Positions 51,903 to 61,885 of a stretch of DNA of 64,000 nucleotides are shown here, piece by piece (positions within the stretch are counted from its first letter, which is position 1; each line of letters begins with the position of its first letter). The stretch spans positions 2,170,001 to 2,234,000 of the forward strand of contig NZ_CP036259.1 in assembly GCF_007641255.1 (NCBI RefSeq), given 5' to 3'. The stretch is from Sporomusa termitida (GTDB taxonomy: Bacteria > Bacillota > Negativicutes > Sporomusales > Sporomusaceae). The position numbers were made by a program, and so were the translations under genes. Under the pieces are notes generated by a model. That model searched no databases. It was not told the DNA's origin and saw nothing but the letters and a program-made list of their open reading frames with translations.

Positions 51903-51936
51903 AAAAAACCAGGATGAAATACATTGGCACCCTGGT
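51903..51936 (-). terminator. Terminator of the lytS-lytR unit
   Basis: ACCAGG/CCTGGT stem with a 17-nt loop followed on the minus strand by TTTTTTGTC, 35 bp after the response-regulator gene. Confidence 0.7.
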
Positions 51937-51970
51937 CAATAGCACAGCAGTTGTATATTGTTACAAAAAT

Positions 51971-52738
51971 TTATAAGCCAAATAATTTTTTTAGTTTGGG
52001 AACCTGTTGACGGCTGACAGGCACATCCCGGCCAAAGCCCTCTAAAATCAGATTGTATGTGCCATTAAACCAGGGAATCATTTCCCTGATCTTTTCAATA
52101 TTAACAAGATAAGAGCGATGAGTGCGAAAGAATAACCGGTCATCCAGCCGGGACTGGAGATCCTGCAGCGACATATTCGAATAGTAGCATTTATCTGCCA
52201 ATTGTATGGATAGCTGGCCTTCTGTACAATATACAGCAATGATATCCCTGGTATCTATTACATAGGCTTTGCCATTGTGCTCAATGGCAAGTTTTTGCAG
52301 GCTGTGAAGCTGTATACCCCCGGCTTCGCGTTTTTTTAGCGTGGCTGTCCTTGTTGCAGTCAGAAGGCTGCGGACTTTTTCGATACATTTGGCTATCCTT
52401 TTGGCGGAAAACGGTTTTAATAAGTAATCTACGGCATTAAGCTCAAACGCTCTGACGGCAAATTCTTCATGCGCGGTGGCAAAAACCAGCAGCGGCACGG
52501 CCGGGCCATGAGTAACCTGTTCAGCGGTTTGCATACCATTTAAGCCCGGCATGTCAATGTCTATAAAAATTACCTGGGGCGCAAGCACCGCTGCAGCCCG
52601 GCTGGCGTCCTCACCATTGTCAAACTCGCCGATAATTTCAATATCCTCGAATTGTTCCAATAAATAGCGCAACTCGCTGCGGGCCGGTTCTTCATCATCA
52701 ACCACCATTACCTGTATTGAACGTACCTGGTCAACCAT
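51971..52738 (-). CDS. LytR/AlgR-family response regulator
   Basis: A 255-residue regulator. The receiver domain (about 5-120) has VVDDEEPAR, the phosphoacceptor Asp in VIFIDIDMPGLNG, and LLKPF with the conserved Lys. The C-terminal LytTR DNA-binding domain (about 150-255) has IIAVYCTEGQLSIQL, FFRTHRSYLVNIEKI and FGRDVPVSRQQVPKLK. Overlaps the sensor kinase gene by 8 bp. It most likely activates cstA, the next gene downstream. ATG 52738 with GGAGG nine bases upstream is chosen; longer readings overlap further with the kinase gene. Confidence 0.94.
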   Translation of the reverse strand: MVDQVRSIQVMVVDDEEPARSELRYLLEQFEDIEIIGEFDNGEDASRAAAVLAPQVIFIDIDMPGLNGMQTAEQVTHGPAVPLLVFATAHEEFAVRAFELNAVDYLLKPFSAKRIAKCIEKVRSLLTATRTATLKKREAGGIQLHSLQKLAIEHNGKAYVIDTRDIIAVYCTEGQLSIQLADKCYYSNMSLQDLQSRLDDRLFFRTHRSYLVNIEKIREMIPWFNGTYNLILEGFGRDVPVSRQQVPKLKKLFGL

Positions 52739-54455
52739 TAACCATAACCTCCGCATCAACGGGAATGTGAAGTACTACTGTTGTCCCCTGGCCCTCCACA
52801 CTATGAATAATCAGGGAATGCTTAGACCCGTAAATAGCCTTCAGCCGCTCACTGACATTAGTCAGACCAACCCCGGCCCCTTTGCCGTAGCCATATTCCA
52901 GTATTTGCTCTTTAACGGCCGGCGGTATGCCAAGCCCGGTGTCGCTTATGGAAATGACAAGCTGCGGCCCGTTTTTATGGGCGGAAAGTTCTACCGTGCC
53001 CCCGTTAGCTTTGGCTAACAGCCCGTGCTTAACCGCATTTTCAACCAGCGGCTGCAGGATAAAGGCGGGGATTAATAGGGTCAAGGTATCTGGGGCAATA
53101 CGCTGCTTAATAATCAACCTATGGCCAAAGCGCGCCTGCTCCAGGGCCAGATAGGATTCAACATGCTCCAGCTCTTCTCTGAGGGTAACAAAATCGCGGG
53201 CAGACTTTAGGCTGCGGCGGAAAAACTCACTCAGTTCAATCAGCAGATTACGGGCGTTTTCCGGGTTGGTCCGGCAGAAAGAAACAATCGTGTTTAAGGC
53301 ATTAAATAAGAAATGCGGATTAATCTGGGCCCTGAGGGCTTTAAGCTCTGCTTTCGCCGTTAATTCAGCCTTATGCTGCAAAGCTGCCAGCTCAAGCTGA
53401 GTACTGAATACCTGGCCTAACCCCTGGGCAAACTCGATATCCAGCGCTGTTAGTGCTTCTTCCCGGGCATAATAAATCTTTAGCGTGCCGACCAGATCGT
53501 CACGGCAGTATAGTGGTACCACTATAGCCGATTTAAGCGGGCAGGCCGGAACATTACAGCCAATTTCGGCCTGGGTTTGGGCCACCGTGACCTGGCCCCG
53601 CTGTAAGCAGGCTTTGGTGAGTTTAGTAAACACCTGCTTGCCTTTAGCGTGGTGATCACTCCCCAGGCCAGAGTGGTTTAAAACCTGCTTCAGATCCGTA
53701 ATGGCAACGGCAGCGGCTGAAGTCATCGTCAGTATATTCATGGCCACCTTCTCGGCCGATGCCGGATTCAGACCTTGACGGAAATAGGGTAAAGTCGCAT
53801 TGGCAATATTTAAGGCCTTATGTGTTTGCAAGGCGGCAATCTTAGTCTGATGCTCTCTGGCATTATGCATAATCATCATAAAAACCGCAATACCGATGGC
53901 ATTAGCCAGCGACATTGGCACAATAATGCTGGCAACCAGTGACTGAGCGGCAGCATATGGTTTGGCAAACAACAGAATAAGTCCCATACTGAGCAGGATA
54001 ACCCCGACACCGGTGATAATCCCGGTGATCCATTCCGGGTTTTTAGGTTTTGTTTTTATATGGATATACCCGGCCAGCATACCGCCGAGCATGGTTGTGA
54101 TACCACACTCAGCAGCAGTAAATCCCCCCAGATAAATGCGGTGCAGGCCGCTGATCAGTCCGGTAACAGTACCTACCAGCGGACCGGCTAAGAGACCGGC
54201 CACAATTGTACCGGTATCCCGGACATTGGCCAGGGCGCCTTTTATCGGTATGCCAAAATACGTACCGGCAATGGAAACTAAGGAAAAAACAAAGATCAGG
54301 GTCAGCTTCTCCCGGTAGGTCGTGTTTTCCTTAAAAATCAGGCGAAATGCCTGCGTATGTGATAGTACATACGCAAAAACGGCAATGATGGCAATACGCT
54401 GTACCAATATAACCGATAAATTGTCAGCCAGTAGCTCCAGTGTGCTGTTATCCAT
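52731..54455 (-). CDS. LytS-family sensor histidine kinase
   Basis: A 574-residue kinase. An N-terminal 5TM-LYT sensor (about residues 1-200, with LTLIFVFSLVSIAGTYFGIP and GLLAGPLVGTVTGLISG) is followed by a GAF-like domain (about 215-360). The C-terminal his-kinase domain has the phospho-His motif AQINPHFLFNALNTI, then PLVENAVKHG and the ATPase motif DTGLGI...GVGLTNVSERL. It signals to the adjacent LytTR regulator. By analogy with BtsS/YpdA and LytS, which sense pyruvate, extracellular pyruvate is a likely signal; this cannot be read directly. Confidence 0.94.
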   Translation of the reverse strand: MDNSTLELLADNLSVILVQRIAIIAVFAYVLSHTQAFRLIFKENTTYREKLTLIFVFSLVSIAGTYFGIPIKGALANVRDTGTIVAGLLAGPLVGTVTGLISGLHRIYLGGFTAAECGITTMLGGMLAGYIHIKTKPKNPEWITGIITGVGVILLSMGLILLFAKPYAAAQSLVASIIVPMSLANAIGIAVFMMIMHNAREHQTKIAALQTHKALNIANATLPYFRQGLNPASAEKVAMNILTMTSAAAVAITDLKQVLNHSGLGSDHHAKGKQVFTKLTKACLQRGQVTVAQTQAEIGCNVPACPLKSAIVVPLYCRDDLVGTLKIYYAREEALTALDIEFAQGLGQVFSTQLELAALQHKAELTAKAELKALRAQINPHFLFNALNTIVSFCRTNPENARNLLIELSEFFRRSLKSARDFVTLREELEHVESYLALEQARFGHRLIIKQRIAPDTLTLLIPAFILQPLVENAVKHGLLAKANGGTVELSAHKNGPQLVISISDTGLGIPPAVKEQILEYGYGKGAGVGLTNVSERLKAIYGSKHSLIIHSVEGQGTTVVLHIPVDAEVMVNG

Positions 54456-54469
54456 ACCAATCCACCCGC

Positions 54470-55075
54470 TTATTTTACAATACCGCTTTCGTTCTTCAGC
54501 AAGCGGTCAATCTCACCCATTACCTTACCGCTCAAAACTTCCAGACTAACTTTACCGGCAGTAGCCCTGGACAGGTAAAGTGGTTCACCGAATATCACCC
54601 TGAATTGAGGGAATAAATGGCCGTCCCGCAGGACTTTGTTAGTACCGATGATTGCGGCCGGTACAACCGGTACGCCGGCTTTTACGGCCAACATGGCCAG
54701 GCCTGGTTCCGGAGCGCCCAAAACCCCGGTTTTGCTGCGTGTACCCTCAGGAAACAAGCCCAGGACCGAGCCGTTTTCCAGCAGGGATAAGGCGGTGCGA
54801 ATTGCCGTCCTGTCGGCGATACCGCGCTTGACCGGAAAAGCGCCCAGGCGGGAAATTAGCCAGCCCAAAACAGGGTTGGTAAAAAGCTCTTCCTTCGCCA
54901 TAAAATGAATCCGCCGGGGGAGGGCGGTGCCAAGAACCGGTGGATCCCAGAGGCTTATATGGTTGGCCGCAATAATGACACCGCCTGTGGCCGGAATATT
55001 TTCGGCACCAATCACTCGCCAGCGAAAAAAAATCGAGAAAATGGCACCTAATAGCAAGCACAACAATTTATACAC
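54470..55075 (-). CDS. plsC: 1-acyl-sn-glycerol-3-phosphate acyltransferase
   Basis: A 201-residue acyltransferase, second acylation in phosphatidic acid synthesis. The N-terminal hydrophobic segment (1-20) is followed by NHISLWDPPVLG with the catalytic H(x4)D box, then GAFPVKRGIADR and the FPEGTRSKTG motif. GTG 55075 with AAGGAG upstream is taken; a reading from 55183 overlaps cmk heavily. It overlaps the cmk 3' end by 8 bp, so it is probably translationally coupled, a common cmk-plsC arrangement in clostridia. Confidence 0.95.
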   Translation of the reverse strand: MYKLLCLLLGAIFSIFFRWRVIGAENIPATGGVIIAANHISLWDPPVLGTALPRRIHFMAKEELFTNPVLGWLISRLGAFPVKRGIADRTAIRTALSLLENGSVLGLFPEGTRSKTGVLGAPEPGLAMLAVKAGVPVVPAAIIGTNKVLRDGHLFPQFRVIFGEPLYLSRATAGKVSLEVLSGKVMGEIDRLLKNESGIVK

Positions 55076-55742
55076 ATTCCTGTCTCTCCTTGCAAAGCTC
55101 CAGTATTTTTTCCACAGTAGCCTGAATAGATAACTCGGTAGTATCGATGAAAACCGCATCGGCGGCCGCAGCCAGGGGGGCAAACTCGCGCTCGCAATCG
55201 GCCTTATCCCGGGTTTTGATTTCGTTTTCCAGTTCAGCTAACGCCAGGGTATAGCCTTTGGCCGTTAGTTCCTGCCAACGCCGTTGGGCCCGTTCGGAAA
55301 TCGACGCTGTTAAAAATATTTTTATGTCGGCGTTCGGCAAAACATGTGTGCCAATATCCCGGCCATCCATAACAACCCCGCCTTCAGCCGCCAGACCGCG
55401 CTGCAGTGTGAGCATGATTTCCCTAAGTGCCTGGACTTGTGCGACCCTGGAAACCAGGCGGTTAACCTCCGGGGTACGGATGGCCTCGGTAATGTCCCGG
55501 CCATTAACGGCTACTGCTGTTTTACCATTTACATATGTCAGTTTCAAATCAAGGCTGGCAGCCAGAGCGGCCACTGTTTTATTATCAGGTTCAAGGCCGG
55601 CCTGTAAGACCTGCCAGGCAACAGCCCGGTACATTGCCCCGGTATCAATATATGTATACCCCAGCTGCTGAGCAGCCAGCTTGGCTACCGTGCTTTTGCC
55701 TGCCCCTGCGGGTCCGTCAATTGCAATAATTAAGCGCTTCAT
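55068..55742 (-). CDS. cmk: Cytidylate kinase
   Basis: A 224-residue (d)CMP kinase with IAIDGPAGAGKSTVAK at the N-terminus (P-loop), YIDTGAMYRAVAW, VMDGRDIGTHVLPNADIKIFLTAS and AQRRWQEL. 12 bp after aroA. The aroF-aroA-cmk-plsC order is common in clostridia. Confidence 0.97.
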   Translation of the reverse strand: MKRLIIAIDGPAGAGKSTVAKLAAQQLGYTYIDTGAMYRAVAWQVLQAGLEPDNKTVAALAASLDLKLTYVNGKTAVAVNGRDITEAIRTPEVNRLVSRVAQVQALREIMLTLQRGLAAEGGVVMDGRDIGTHVLPNADIKIFLTASISERAQRRWQELTAKGYTLALAELENEIKTRDKADCEREFAPLAAAADAVFIDTTELSIQATVEKILELCKERQECV

Positions 55743-55754
55743 AGTGGCCTCCTA

Positions 55755-57053
55755 TTATTCCTGCCTTAGCCCTGTAATAACAGCAAAAAAATCAGGATAT
55801 GAAATGTTAACACAATCTGCTGCTGCAATCTCAGCCCCCTGCGCCGCCAGACCGGCCACGGCCAGGGCCATGGCCATCCGGTGATCATGATGGGAATAGC
55901 AAGTGGCAAAGTCCAGTTGCTGCGGGCCGTCAACAATCAGCCCGTCAGGGGTTTCCGTAATTTTTGCACCTAGTTTGCTTAATTCCAGCGAAACTGCCTT
56001 AAGCCGGTCAGTTTCCTTAACCCTAAGTTCTTCTGCCCCCTGCACGACTGTTTGGCCTTCCGCAAATAAGGCGGCTACAGCCAGTACCGGGATCTCATCA
56101 ATCAGCCGGGGAATAATTTCGGGCCCAATTGTAGTGCCCTTTAACTGCGCCGATTTCACAATAATATCGGCTACCGGCTCACGCCCGCTCCACCGCTCAT
56201 TCACAACCGCAATATCTGCCCCCATTGCTTGCAAAACATCAAGAATACCGGTACGGGTCGGGTTAACACCGACATTAACCAGCGTAAGCCGGCTGTTGGG
56301 AATGACAGAAGCGGCCACCAGCCAAAAAGCAGCCGAGCTGATGTCACCGGGTATATTGATTAAGGCCGGGGCCGTGAGTTTTTGTACCGGGTTCAGGGTA
56401 ATGGTATTGCCGGTACGCAGGACCGGGATCCCAAAGGTTTCAAACATTCGCTCCGTATGGTCGCGCGACGGCATGGGTTCGATGATTACTGTAGGACTGA
56501 CGGCATATAATGCCGCCAGCAGAATAGCTGATTTTACCTGGGCACTGGCAACAGGCATGTCATATTCAATGCCTGTAATCTCTGTCGCCGGCATAATGGC
56601 CAGCGGTGCATAGCGGGACTGTTCACGCCCCAGTATCTGCAAGCCCATTTTCGCCAGCGGCGTTATCACCCGGGCCATAGGGCGGTTCCGCAGAGAGTAG
56701 TCCCCTGTTAAAACAGTGAAAAAAGACTGAGCTCCGAGCAGGCCGGTCAGCAGCCTGATGGTAGTGCCGGAGTTGCCGGCATCAAGTACCGTTGCCGGTT
56801 CACTTAAGCCATAGAAGCCATTCCCGGTAACGGTTAGCTGCCCCTCTTCATCCTGCTCCACCGTAACCCCCAGCGCCTGCATACACGCAATCGTTGACCG
56901 GCAGTCGGCAGCCTGCAGAAAGTTGGTCACTGTTACCGGCGAATCAGCAAGCCCGGCCAGCATTACACTGCGGTGTGATATCGACTTGTCACCGGGAATA
57001 TTAATGGTGCCCTTTAATCCCGCCGCCGGGGCTACCTTAATGACTTCTCCCAT
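55755..57053 (-). CDS. aroA: 3-phosphoshikimate 1-carboxyvinyltransferase (EPSP synthase)
   Basis: A 432-residue enzyme of the shikimate pathway. Motifs: [72 protein letters not shown] and [15 protein letters not shown]. The LDAGNSGTT loop has Gly where the PEP-site Gly-96 is expected. GAGGG ribosome-binding site; 29 bp after aroF. Confidence 0.97.
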   Translation of the reverse strand: MGEVIKVAPAAGLKGTINIPGDKSISHRSVMLAGLADSPVTVTNFLQAADCRSTIACMQALGVTVEQDEEGQLTVTGNGFYGLSEPATVLDAGNSGTTIRLLTGLLGAQSFFTVLTGDYSLRNRPMARVITPLAKMGLQILGREQSRYAPLAIMPATEITGIEYDMPVASAQVKSAILLAALYAVSPTVIIEPMPSRDHTERMFETFGIPVLRTGNTITLNPVQKLTAPALINIPGDISSAAFWLVAASVIPNSRLTLVNVGVNPTRTGILDVLQAMGADIAVVNERWSGREPVADIIVKSAQLKGTTIGPEIIPRLIDEIPVLAVAALFAEGQTVVQGAEELRVKETDRLKAVSLELSKLGAKITETPDGLIVDGPQQLDFATCYSHHDHRMAMALAVAGLAAQGAEIAAADCVNISYPDFFAVITGLRQE

Positions 57054-57082
57054 AATTATCCCTCTTTCCCTGTTTTTTTAGT

Positions 57083-58093
57083 TTATAATGAACGGCCAAG
57101 CGCGGTGGCTAACGGCTTCAGCTCACTCATAAGCTGGGAAAAGTTGCCTGGCGTCAATGATTGCGGTCCATCAGACAAAGCTTCTTCCGGGCAGGGATGC
57201 ACTTCAATTTCCAGACCATCCGCACCGGCGGCCACTGAGGCTTTGGCCATGGGGCTTACCCAGCGCCAGTTGCCTGTACCATGGCTGGGATCGGCAATCA
57301 CCGGTAAATGGCTCAGGTGTTTGACAACCGGGATCGCGGTCAGGTCCAGGGTATTGCGGGTATAAGTCTCATAGGTGCGAATGCCCCGCTCACACAATAC
57401 CACTTGATTATTGCCGCCGGCCATGATATATTCAGCGGCCATGAGCCATTCTTCAATCGTCGCCGCCAGACCGCGCTTAAGCAATACCGGTTTTTTAGTC
57501 AGGGCTACTTCCTGCAATAGCACGAAATTTTGCATATTGCGGGTGCCTACCTGCAGCATATCAACATATTCGGCGATCAAACCCACTTTGCGCGGGTCGG
57601 TTACCTCCGAAACTATTGGCAGTCCGAGCTCACGGCCAACGGTTTTAATAATTTCCAGACCTTCCATCTCCAGTCCCTGAAAGGTGTAGGGTGATGAGCG
57701 TGGTTTGTAGGCTCCGCCCCTCAGCATCGCTGCCCCGGCTGCTTTTACACTGACTCCTGTCTGATAAAGCTGGTTATAACTTTCAATGGCACAAGGCCCG
57801 GCAATAATGGGAATCCTACTCCCCCCAAAGCAGGCCTTGCCGACGGTGACAGTCGTGTTTTTTTTCTGAAACTCCCGGCTGGCCAGCTTATAGGGTGTTT
57901 CAACAATAACAACCCGGTCTACCCCGGGCATTCTTTCATATAGCTCTGGCTGGCAGGCTGATAAGTCTCCGCTGGCCGTAATCATTGTTTTATCCGAACT
58001 GGTTATCGAATGACCGTCCAGACCAAGTTGGCGGAGTTTGTCCAGTACCCGGTTAATTTGATCTCTAGTGGGCGCGTTCATCATTATAATCAT
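57083..58093 (-). CDS. aroF: 3-deoxy-7-phosphoheptulonate synthase (AroF/AroG(I-beta) type)
   Basis: A 336-residue DAHP synthase of the Ibeta class. It has an N-terminal ferredoxin-like regulatory domain (about 1-70) and a TIM barrel with [69 protein letters not shown] and [10 protein letters not shown]. It condenses PEP and erythrose 4-phosphate, opening the shikimate pathway. GGAGG ribosome-binding site before ATG 58093. Confidence 0.97.
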   Translation of the reverse strand: MIIMMNAPTRDQINRVLDKLRQLGLDGHSITSSDKTMITASGDLSACQPELYERMPGVDRVVIVETPYKLASREFQKKNTTVTVGKACFGGSRIPIIAGPCAIESYNQLYQTGVSVKAAGAAMLRGGAYKPRSSPYTFQGLEMEGLEIIKTVGRELGLPIVSEVTDPRKVGLIAEYVDMLQVGTRNMQNFVLLQEVALTKKPVLLKRGLAATIEEWLMAAEYIMAGGNNQVVLCERGIRTYETYTRNTLDLTAIPVVKHLSHLPVIADPSHGTGNWRWVSPMAKASVAAGADGLEIEVHPCPEEALSDGPQSLTPGNFSQLMSELKPLATALGRSL

Positions 58094-58219
58094 TGCAGGC
58101 CTCCACGAATATCCAAAAATGTATTATTTATATTCCCTGCCCAAAGAATTTTTCCCTCTAAAGTTAGTGTTTTAATGCCGAATTTCTGTTAATATTTCAA
58201 ATTTCAGCCCTGCCGGCAG

Positions 58220-58777
58220 TTAATGCTTGAAAACAACCTTGCCCACCACAATTATATTATTTTTGCTTTCCAGCATAATGCCGTCGACCGGATTTACGAT
58301 ATTACCAGGATGGGTATTAATGATAAACTGTACAGGCGTTTTTATTTTCGCAGCATCTATCTCAATATAGTCGCCGTCATAGACGGTCAGTTCGACATTC
58401 CCTTTGCCAAACCGGCCGCCTGTTTCTCCATTTACCGTAACAATTACATCATCACTGGCCGGTGGGTTAATCATGCGAATCGTTATATTCTGACTGGGCC
58501 GCAGGGTGCGGATGGACCGGGTGACGACCTTGTTCACGACATTCATTTCTTTAGCCGGGTTAGGCCAGGGAATATCGGCGGCATACATGATCGCCGGCGA
58601 TGTTATTTGATCCCCTTCCAGCTTATCCACCAGGGAAAGATATTTACGCGCATCACTGCTTAAAAGGAGCGTCTGCACAGTTAACAGCAAAACAACGGCA
58701 ATTGTTGCCAGCCGTATTAACCAGCGATCAACAGTAAGAAACTGCTGGCGGCGGAACTTATGATTCCGGTTTTCCAT
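58220..58777 (-). CDS. Uncharacterised membrane-anchored extracytoplasmic protein
   Basis: A 185-residue protein that I do not recognise. It has a basic N-terminus (ENRNHKFRRQQ), one membrane anchor (about residues 20-39, LIRLATIAVVLLLTVQTLLL), and an extracytoplasmic beta-rich remainder (ITIRMINPPASDDVIVTVNG, VELTVYDGDYIEIDAAKI). It starts 27 bp after the HI0933-family gene and has an AAGGGGGTG site. Upstream of aroF on the same strand, but a 126-bp gap separates them. Function unknown; a cell-envelope role is likely from topology. Confidence 0.8.
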   Translation of the reverse strand: MENRNHKFRRQQFLTVDRWLIRLATIAVVLLLTVQTLLLSSDARKYLSLVDKLEGDQITSPAIMYAADIPWPNPAKEMNVVNKVVTRSIRTLRPSQNITIRMINPPASDDVIVTVNGETGGRFGKGNVELTVYDGDYIEIDAAKIKTPVQFIINTHPGNIVNPVDGIMLESKNNIIVVGKVVFKH

Positions 58778-58804
58778 ACCACACCCCCCTTGGCGGAGTT
58801 ATAA

Positions 58805-60049
58805 TTACTCCTGCATAGCCGCATATTTTCCGGCCACATAACCGGAGGAAAAAGCTGCCTGCAGATTAAAACCACCGGTATAGCCGTCAATATCAATAAC
58901 CTCGCCGGCAAAAAACAGGCCTGGCAGCAGTTTGGATTCCATCGTGCGTGAATTAAGCTCTTTGGTGCTGACCCCGCCGGCTGTTACTATTGCTTCAGCC
59001 ACAGGCCGTGTCCTGGATATTGTAAAGGGCAGATGCTGCAATATATGAAGCAGACGCAGGCGTTCTTCTTTCGTAATCTGATGGACAAATTTATCCGGGT
59101 CAATAAAAGACAAATCAATGATTACCGGTATTAGCTTGGCCGGCAATAAATCATGCAGGGAATTTTTCAATTGCCGGCGGGCGAATTTTGTAAAATCCCG
59201 CTGCAGGCGCTTGTCCAGGGTTTCGGCAGACAGGGCGGGTTTGAGATTAATCTCAAGGACCACTTCCGGGGCGGGCACTGCCGCCAATAGCTCGGAAACT
59301 TTTTTACTCAGGGATAAAATAATCGGGCCTGATAAGCCATAATGGGTAAACAGCATTTCGCCAAAATCCTCAGCCGCTTTTTTGCCATTGCCCAAAACTG
59401 CGGCCGCTACGTTTTTCAGCGACAGGCCCTGTAATTCCCTGATCCAGTTTTCTTCGACCTCAACCGGCACCAGCGATGGTTTAATGGGTATGATCGTGTG
59501 CCCTGCTGCCTGGGCCAGGCGATAACCATCCCCTGCAGAACCTGTGCCTGGGTAGGAGGCTCCCCCGGTGGTTATGATGACAGCATCGGCCAGATATTCT
59601 CTGTCGGTTGTGGCGGCACCGGTAAGAGCACCGTTGGCGAAAAGCAGTTTTTTCACAGTTTGTCCCGTTTTTACGGCAACATGTAGTCTGGCCAATTCTT
59701 TAGTAAAGGTTTTAATAACATCTTTGGCCTGGTCGCTAACCGGAAACACCCGTCCCCCGCGCTCTACTTTCGTTGGCAGGCCGGCCTGCGCAAGCAAATC
59801 AACAATATCCTGATTGGTGAAGGCATTAAACGCGCTATATAAAAATGCACCGTTACCCGGCATATTTTTTACCAGTTCGGCAAGTTCACAATGATTGGTT
59901 AGGTTACAGCGGCCTTTACCGGTTATGAGTAGTTTCCGGCCAACATCTTTCATTTTCTCCAATACCGTCACTGCCGCACCGTGCCGGGCAGCGCTGATGG
60001 CAGCCAATAACCCGGCTGCACCACCACCGATAATGAGCACCTTCTTCAT
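58805..60049 (-). CDS. HI0933-family NAD(P)/FAD-dependent oxidoreductase
   Basis: A 414-residue flavoprotein of the BaiN/YhiN family. It has N-terminal VLIIGGGAAGLLAAISAAR, VLEKMKDVGRKLLITGKGRCNLTNH, IITTGGASYPGTGSAGDGY and C-terminal GVSTKELNSRTMESKLLPGLFFAGEVIDIDGYTGGFNLQAAF (in parts). Members include a bile-acid reductase, but most are uncharacterised. ATG 60049 gives the usual MKKVLIIGGG start; a GTG at 60058 with a weak GGAAAG site is the alternative. It lies downstream of rluB across a terminator. Confidence 0.92.
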   Translation of the reverse strand: MKKVLIIGGGAAGLLAAISAARHGAAVTVLEKMKDVGRKLLITGKGRCNLTNHCELAELVKNMPGNGAFLYSAFNAFTNQDIVDLLAQAGLPTKVERGGRVFPVSDQAKDVIKTFTKELARLHVAVKTGQTVKKLLFANGALTGAATTDREYLADAVIITTGGASYPGTGSAGDGYRLAQAAGHTIIPIKPSLVPVEVEENWIRELQGLSLKNVAAAVLGNGKKAAEDFGEMLFTHYGLSGPIILSLSKKVSELLAAVPAPEVVLEINLKPALSAETLDKRLQRDFTKFARRQLKNSLHDLLPAKLIPVIIDLSFIDPDKFVHQITKEERLRLLHILQHLPFTISRTRPVAEAIVTAGGVSTKELNSRTMESKLLPGLFFAGEVIDIDGYTGGFNLQAAFSSGYVAGKYAAMQE

Positions 60050-60088
60050 CCTGGTCACACTCGCTTTCCAGAAACTCTGTATAGTTAG

Positions 60089-60120
60089 AAAAACCCTTAT
60101 TTATCATTGAAATAAGGGTG
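60089..60120 (-). terminator. Terminator of rluB
   Basis: ACCCTTATTT/AAATAAGGGT hairpin followed on the minus strand by TTTTTC, immediately after rluB. Confidence 0.85.
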
Positions 60121-60126
60121 AAAAAC

Positions 60127-60861
60127 TTAGCCGTTTTTTTTCCTGCCAAGCAATTTAAGTTCTTCTACCTCCCGGGGCAGCAACAGGCGGTACTGCCCCC
60201 GGCGAAGCCCTTCCAGCGTTAAGAAGGCATATTGAATTCGCTTTAAATTTTTCACAGGGTAGCCGATCGCCTCGCACATCCGGCGGATCTGTCTGTTTTT
60301 TCCTTCATAAATGATTATTTCCAAAGTGGTTAGCTTTTTCTCCCTGTCAATATCCACTATGTTAATCTTGGCGGGGGCGGTAACCCCGTCTTCCAGCTTA
60401 ATACCCACCCGCAGTTTATCAAGCTTTTCTTCCGGGGGAAAGCCTTCGACCTTAGCCAGATAAGTTTTGCTGATCTCATGACTGGGATGAGTTAAGGCGT
60501 GGGTAATATCACCGTCATTAGTCATAACTAACAAGCCCTCGGTGTTATAATCCAATCTGCCGACAGGATAAATGCGTTCGGGGATTTTGGCAACAATATC
60601 GGCCACTGTTTTACGGCCCTGCGGATCTTCCAGTGTTGTTAGCACGCCTTTGGGTTTATTAAGCAAAAGATAAACATACTTTTCGGCTTTTAACAGTTTA
60701 CCATCAACCGCAACCCGGTCTCGCCGGGGCTCAATCTTAGTTCCCAGCTCAGTCACAACTTTCCCGTTGACTGTAACCCGGCCGGCGGTAATGATTTCCT
60801 CCGCATCCCGCCGGGAAGCAATTCCGGCGTGGGCAATCACTTTCTGCAAACGTTCCAGCAT
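60127..60861 (-). CDS. rluB: 23S rRNA pseudouridine synthase (RluB type)
   Basis: A 244-residue RsuA/RluB-family enzyme. An N-terminal S4 domain (about 1-60: ERLQKVIAHAGIASRRDAEEII) is followed by the catalytic domain with the active-site Asp in VGRLDYNTEGLLVMTNDG, then TYLAKVEG and GKNRQIRRMCEAIGYPV. RluB modifies helix 89 of 23S rRNA. Its linkage to spmA-spmB is shared with B. subtilis, which supports the neighbourhood as ancestral. Confidence 0.96.
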   Translation of the reverse strand: MLERLQKVIAHAGIASRRDAEEIITAGRVTVNGKVVTELGTKIEPRRDRVAVDGKLLKAEKYVYLLLNKPKGVLTTLEDPQGRKTVADIVAKIPERIYPVGRLDYNTEGLLVMTNDGDITHALTHPSHEISKTYLAKVEGFPPEEKLDKLRVGIKLEDGVTAPAKINIVDIDREKKLTTLEIIIYEGKNRQIRRMCEAIGYPVKNLKRIQYAFLTLEGLRRGQYRLLLPREVEELKLLGRKKNG

Positions 60862-60890
60862 AGAATTTGATTCCTACTTTCCTGCATAAA

Positions 60891-61874
60891 TTATTCCTGG
60901 ATAAATTGACTAAAATCTGCCTGTACTTTACAGGTGCGTACCCGGCTATTGTTTCTGGTTAGCCGTTCACAACTGCCGCAGATGCCTTCACCACAGCACA
61001 TTGTGGTATTATTGGTAGCTGCCATAGGCAGATTTACTCCGGCCGCCTGCATGGCCGCAATAATGCCGTAATGCTGACTGTCAGGACCGGCACTCACGAT
61101 TAACTCAGGACAGGCCTCCGGGTCAGCTAAGATTTCAGCCAGGGCATGCATACCAAACTGCCGCATTGATGTTACTTCCTGTACCTGAATACCGAGTACG
61201 GCCAGCTCAGCGGCAATAAACACAGTGCCTATTTTACCTGGTGCTAAAATAGCCTTAACACTGTTGCCGTTTGTAAGCAGCTTCCGGGCTATCGGCACGG
61301 CCGGCGGCTGCCCCATCCCCCCAGCTATTAATAATATTTTACCATTATCTACATTGTCAATCCAGGGCTGACCAAAAATACCGTTAAAATACGGACCACG
61401 AACCAATACCTGCCTGTTGCCGTCAGTAAATAAGCGGGAGGATTTGGGGCCTGCACCTTCGATAACTACCTGGATGTTATTCCCGTCAACCTTCATGACA
61501 CCAACCGGAAAATGATAGAATTGCTGGTCCGACGGCCGGCGCATGAATATAAAAGAACCGCATTTGGCCAGCGATTGGGCAAGGGCAGGCAGCACCTCAA
61601 TTTCCAACAGGTATGTATGTTCAGCAATCTTCTGCTTAATGATAAATTCTGTATCAGATTCCAGCCGGACCGGGCTGTCAGCATCATTGGTCCAGCGGGG
61701 CTTTTTTTGCTGCCACTGCTTTTCGTATAGTATGCACACTCCGCTCCAGTTGCAATCACATACCAGTTCACCTTTTAAATGACTGCAAAATGTGCAATGG
61801 TTAGTCTGAGACAGCAGGCACGGACAATAAGGTGAGTTAATATCTATACAGCTCATCAAAAGTTTGTTTAACAT
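60891..61874 (-). CDS. PyrK-like FAD/NAD-binding iron-sulfur protein
   Basis: A 327-residue protein of the sulfide/dihydroorotate dehydrogenase-like (PyrK/NfnA-type) family. It starts with a cysteine-rich N-terminal segment (about 9-45: eight Cys in patterns such as CPCLL, CTFC, CDC) that is unusual for PyrK. The FAD domain (about 65-160, RLESDTEFIIKQKI and FIFMRRP) and the NAD domain (GKILLIAGGMGQPPAVPIAR) follow. It ends with a 2Fe-2S site MCCGEGICGSC...RTCKVQ. It overlaps in operon with the FAD protein at 61886 (11-bp gap), which it probably reduces or oxidises. ATG 61874 with GGAGG is preferred over GTG 61880. Confidence 0.9.
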   Translation of the reverse strand: MLNKLLMSCIDINSPYCPCLLSQTNHCTFCSHLKGELVCDCNWSGVCILYEKQWQQKKPRWTNDADSPVRLESDTEFIIKQKIAEHTYLLEIEVLPALAQSLAKCGSFIFMRRPSDQQFYHFPVGVMKVDGNNIQVVIEGAGPKSSRLFTDGNRQVLVRGPYFNGIFGQPWIDNVDNGKILLIAGGMGQPPAVPIARKLLTNGNSVKAILAPGKIGTVFIAAELAVLGIQVQEVTSMRQFGMHALAEILADPEACPELIVSAGPDSQHYGIIAAMQAAGVNLPMAATNNTTMCCGEGICGSCERLTRNNSRVRTCKVQADFSQFIQE

Positions 61875-61885
61875 ATTCACACCTC

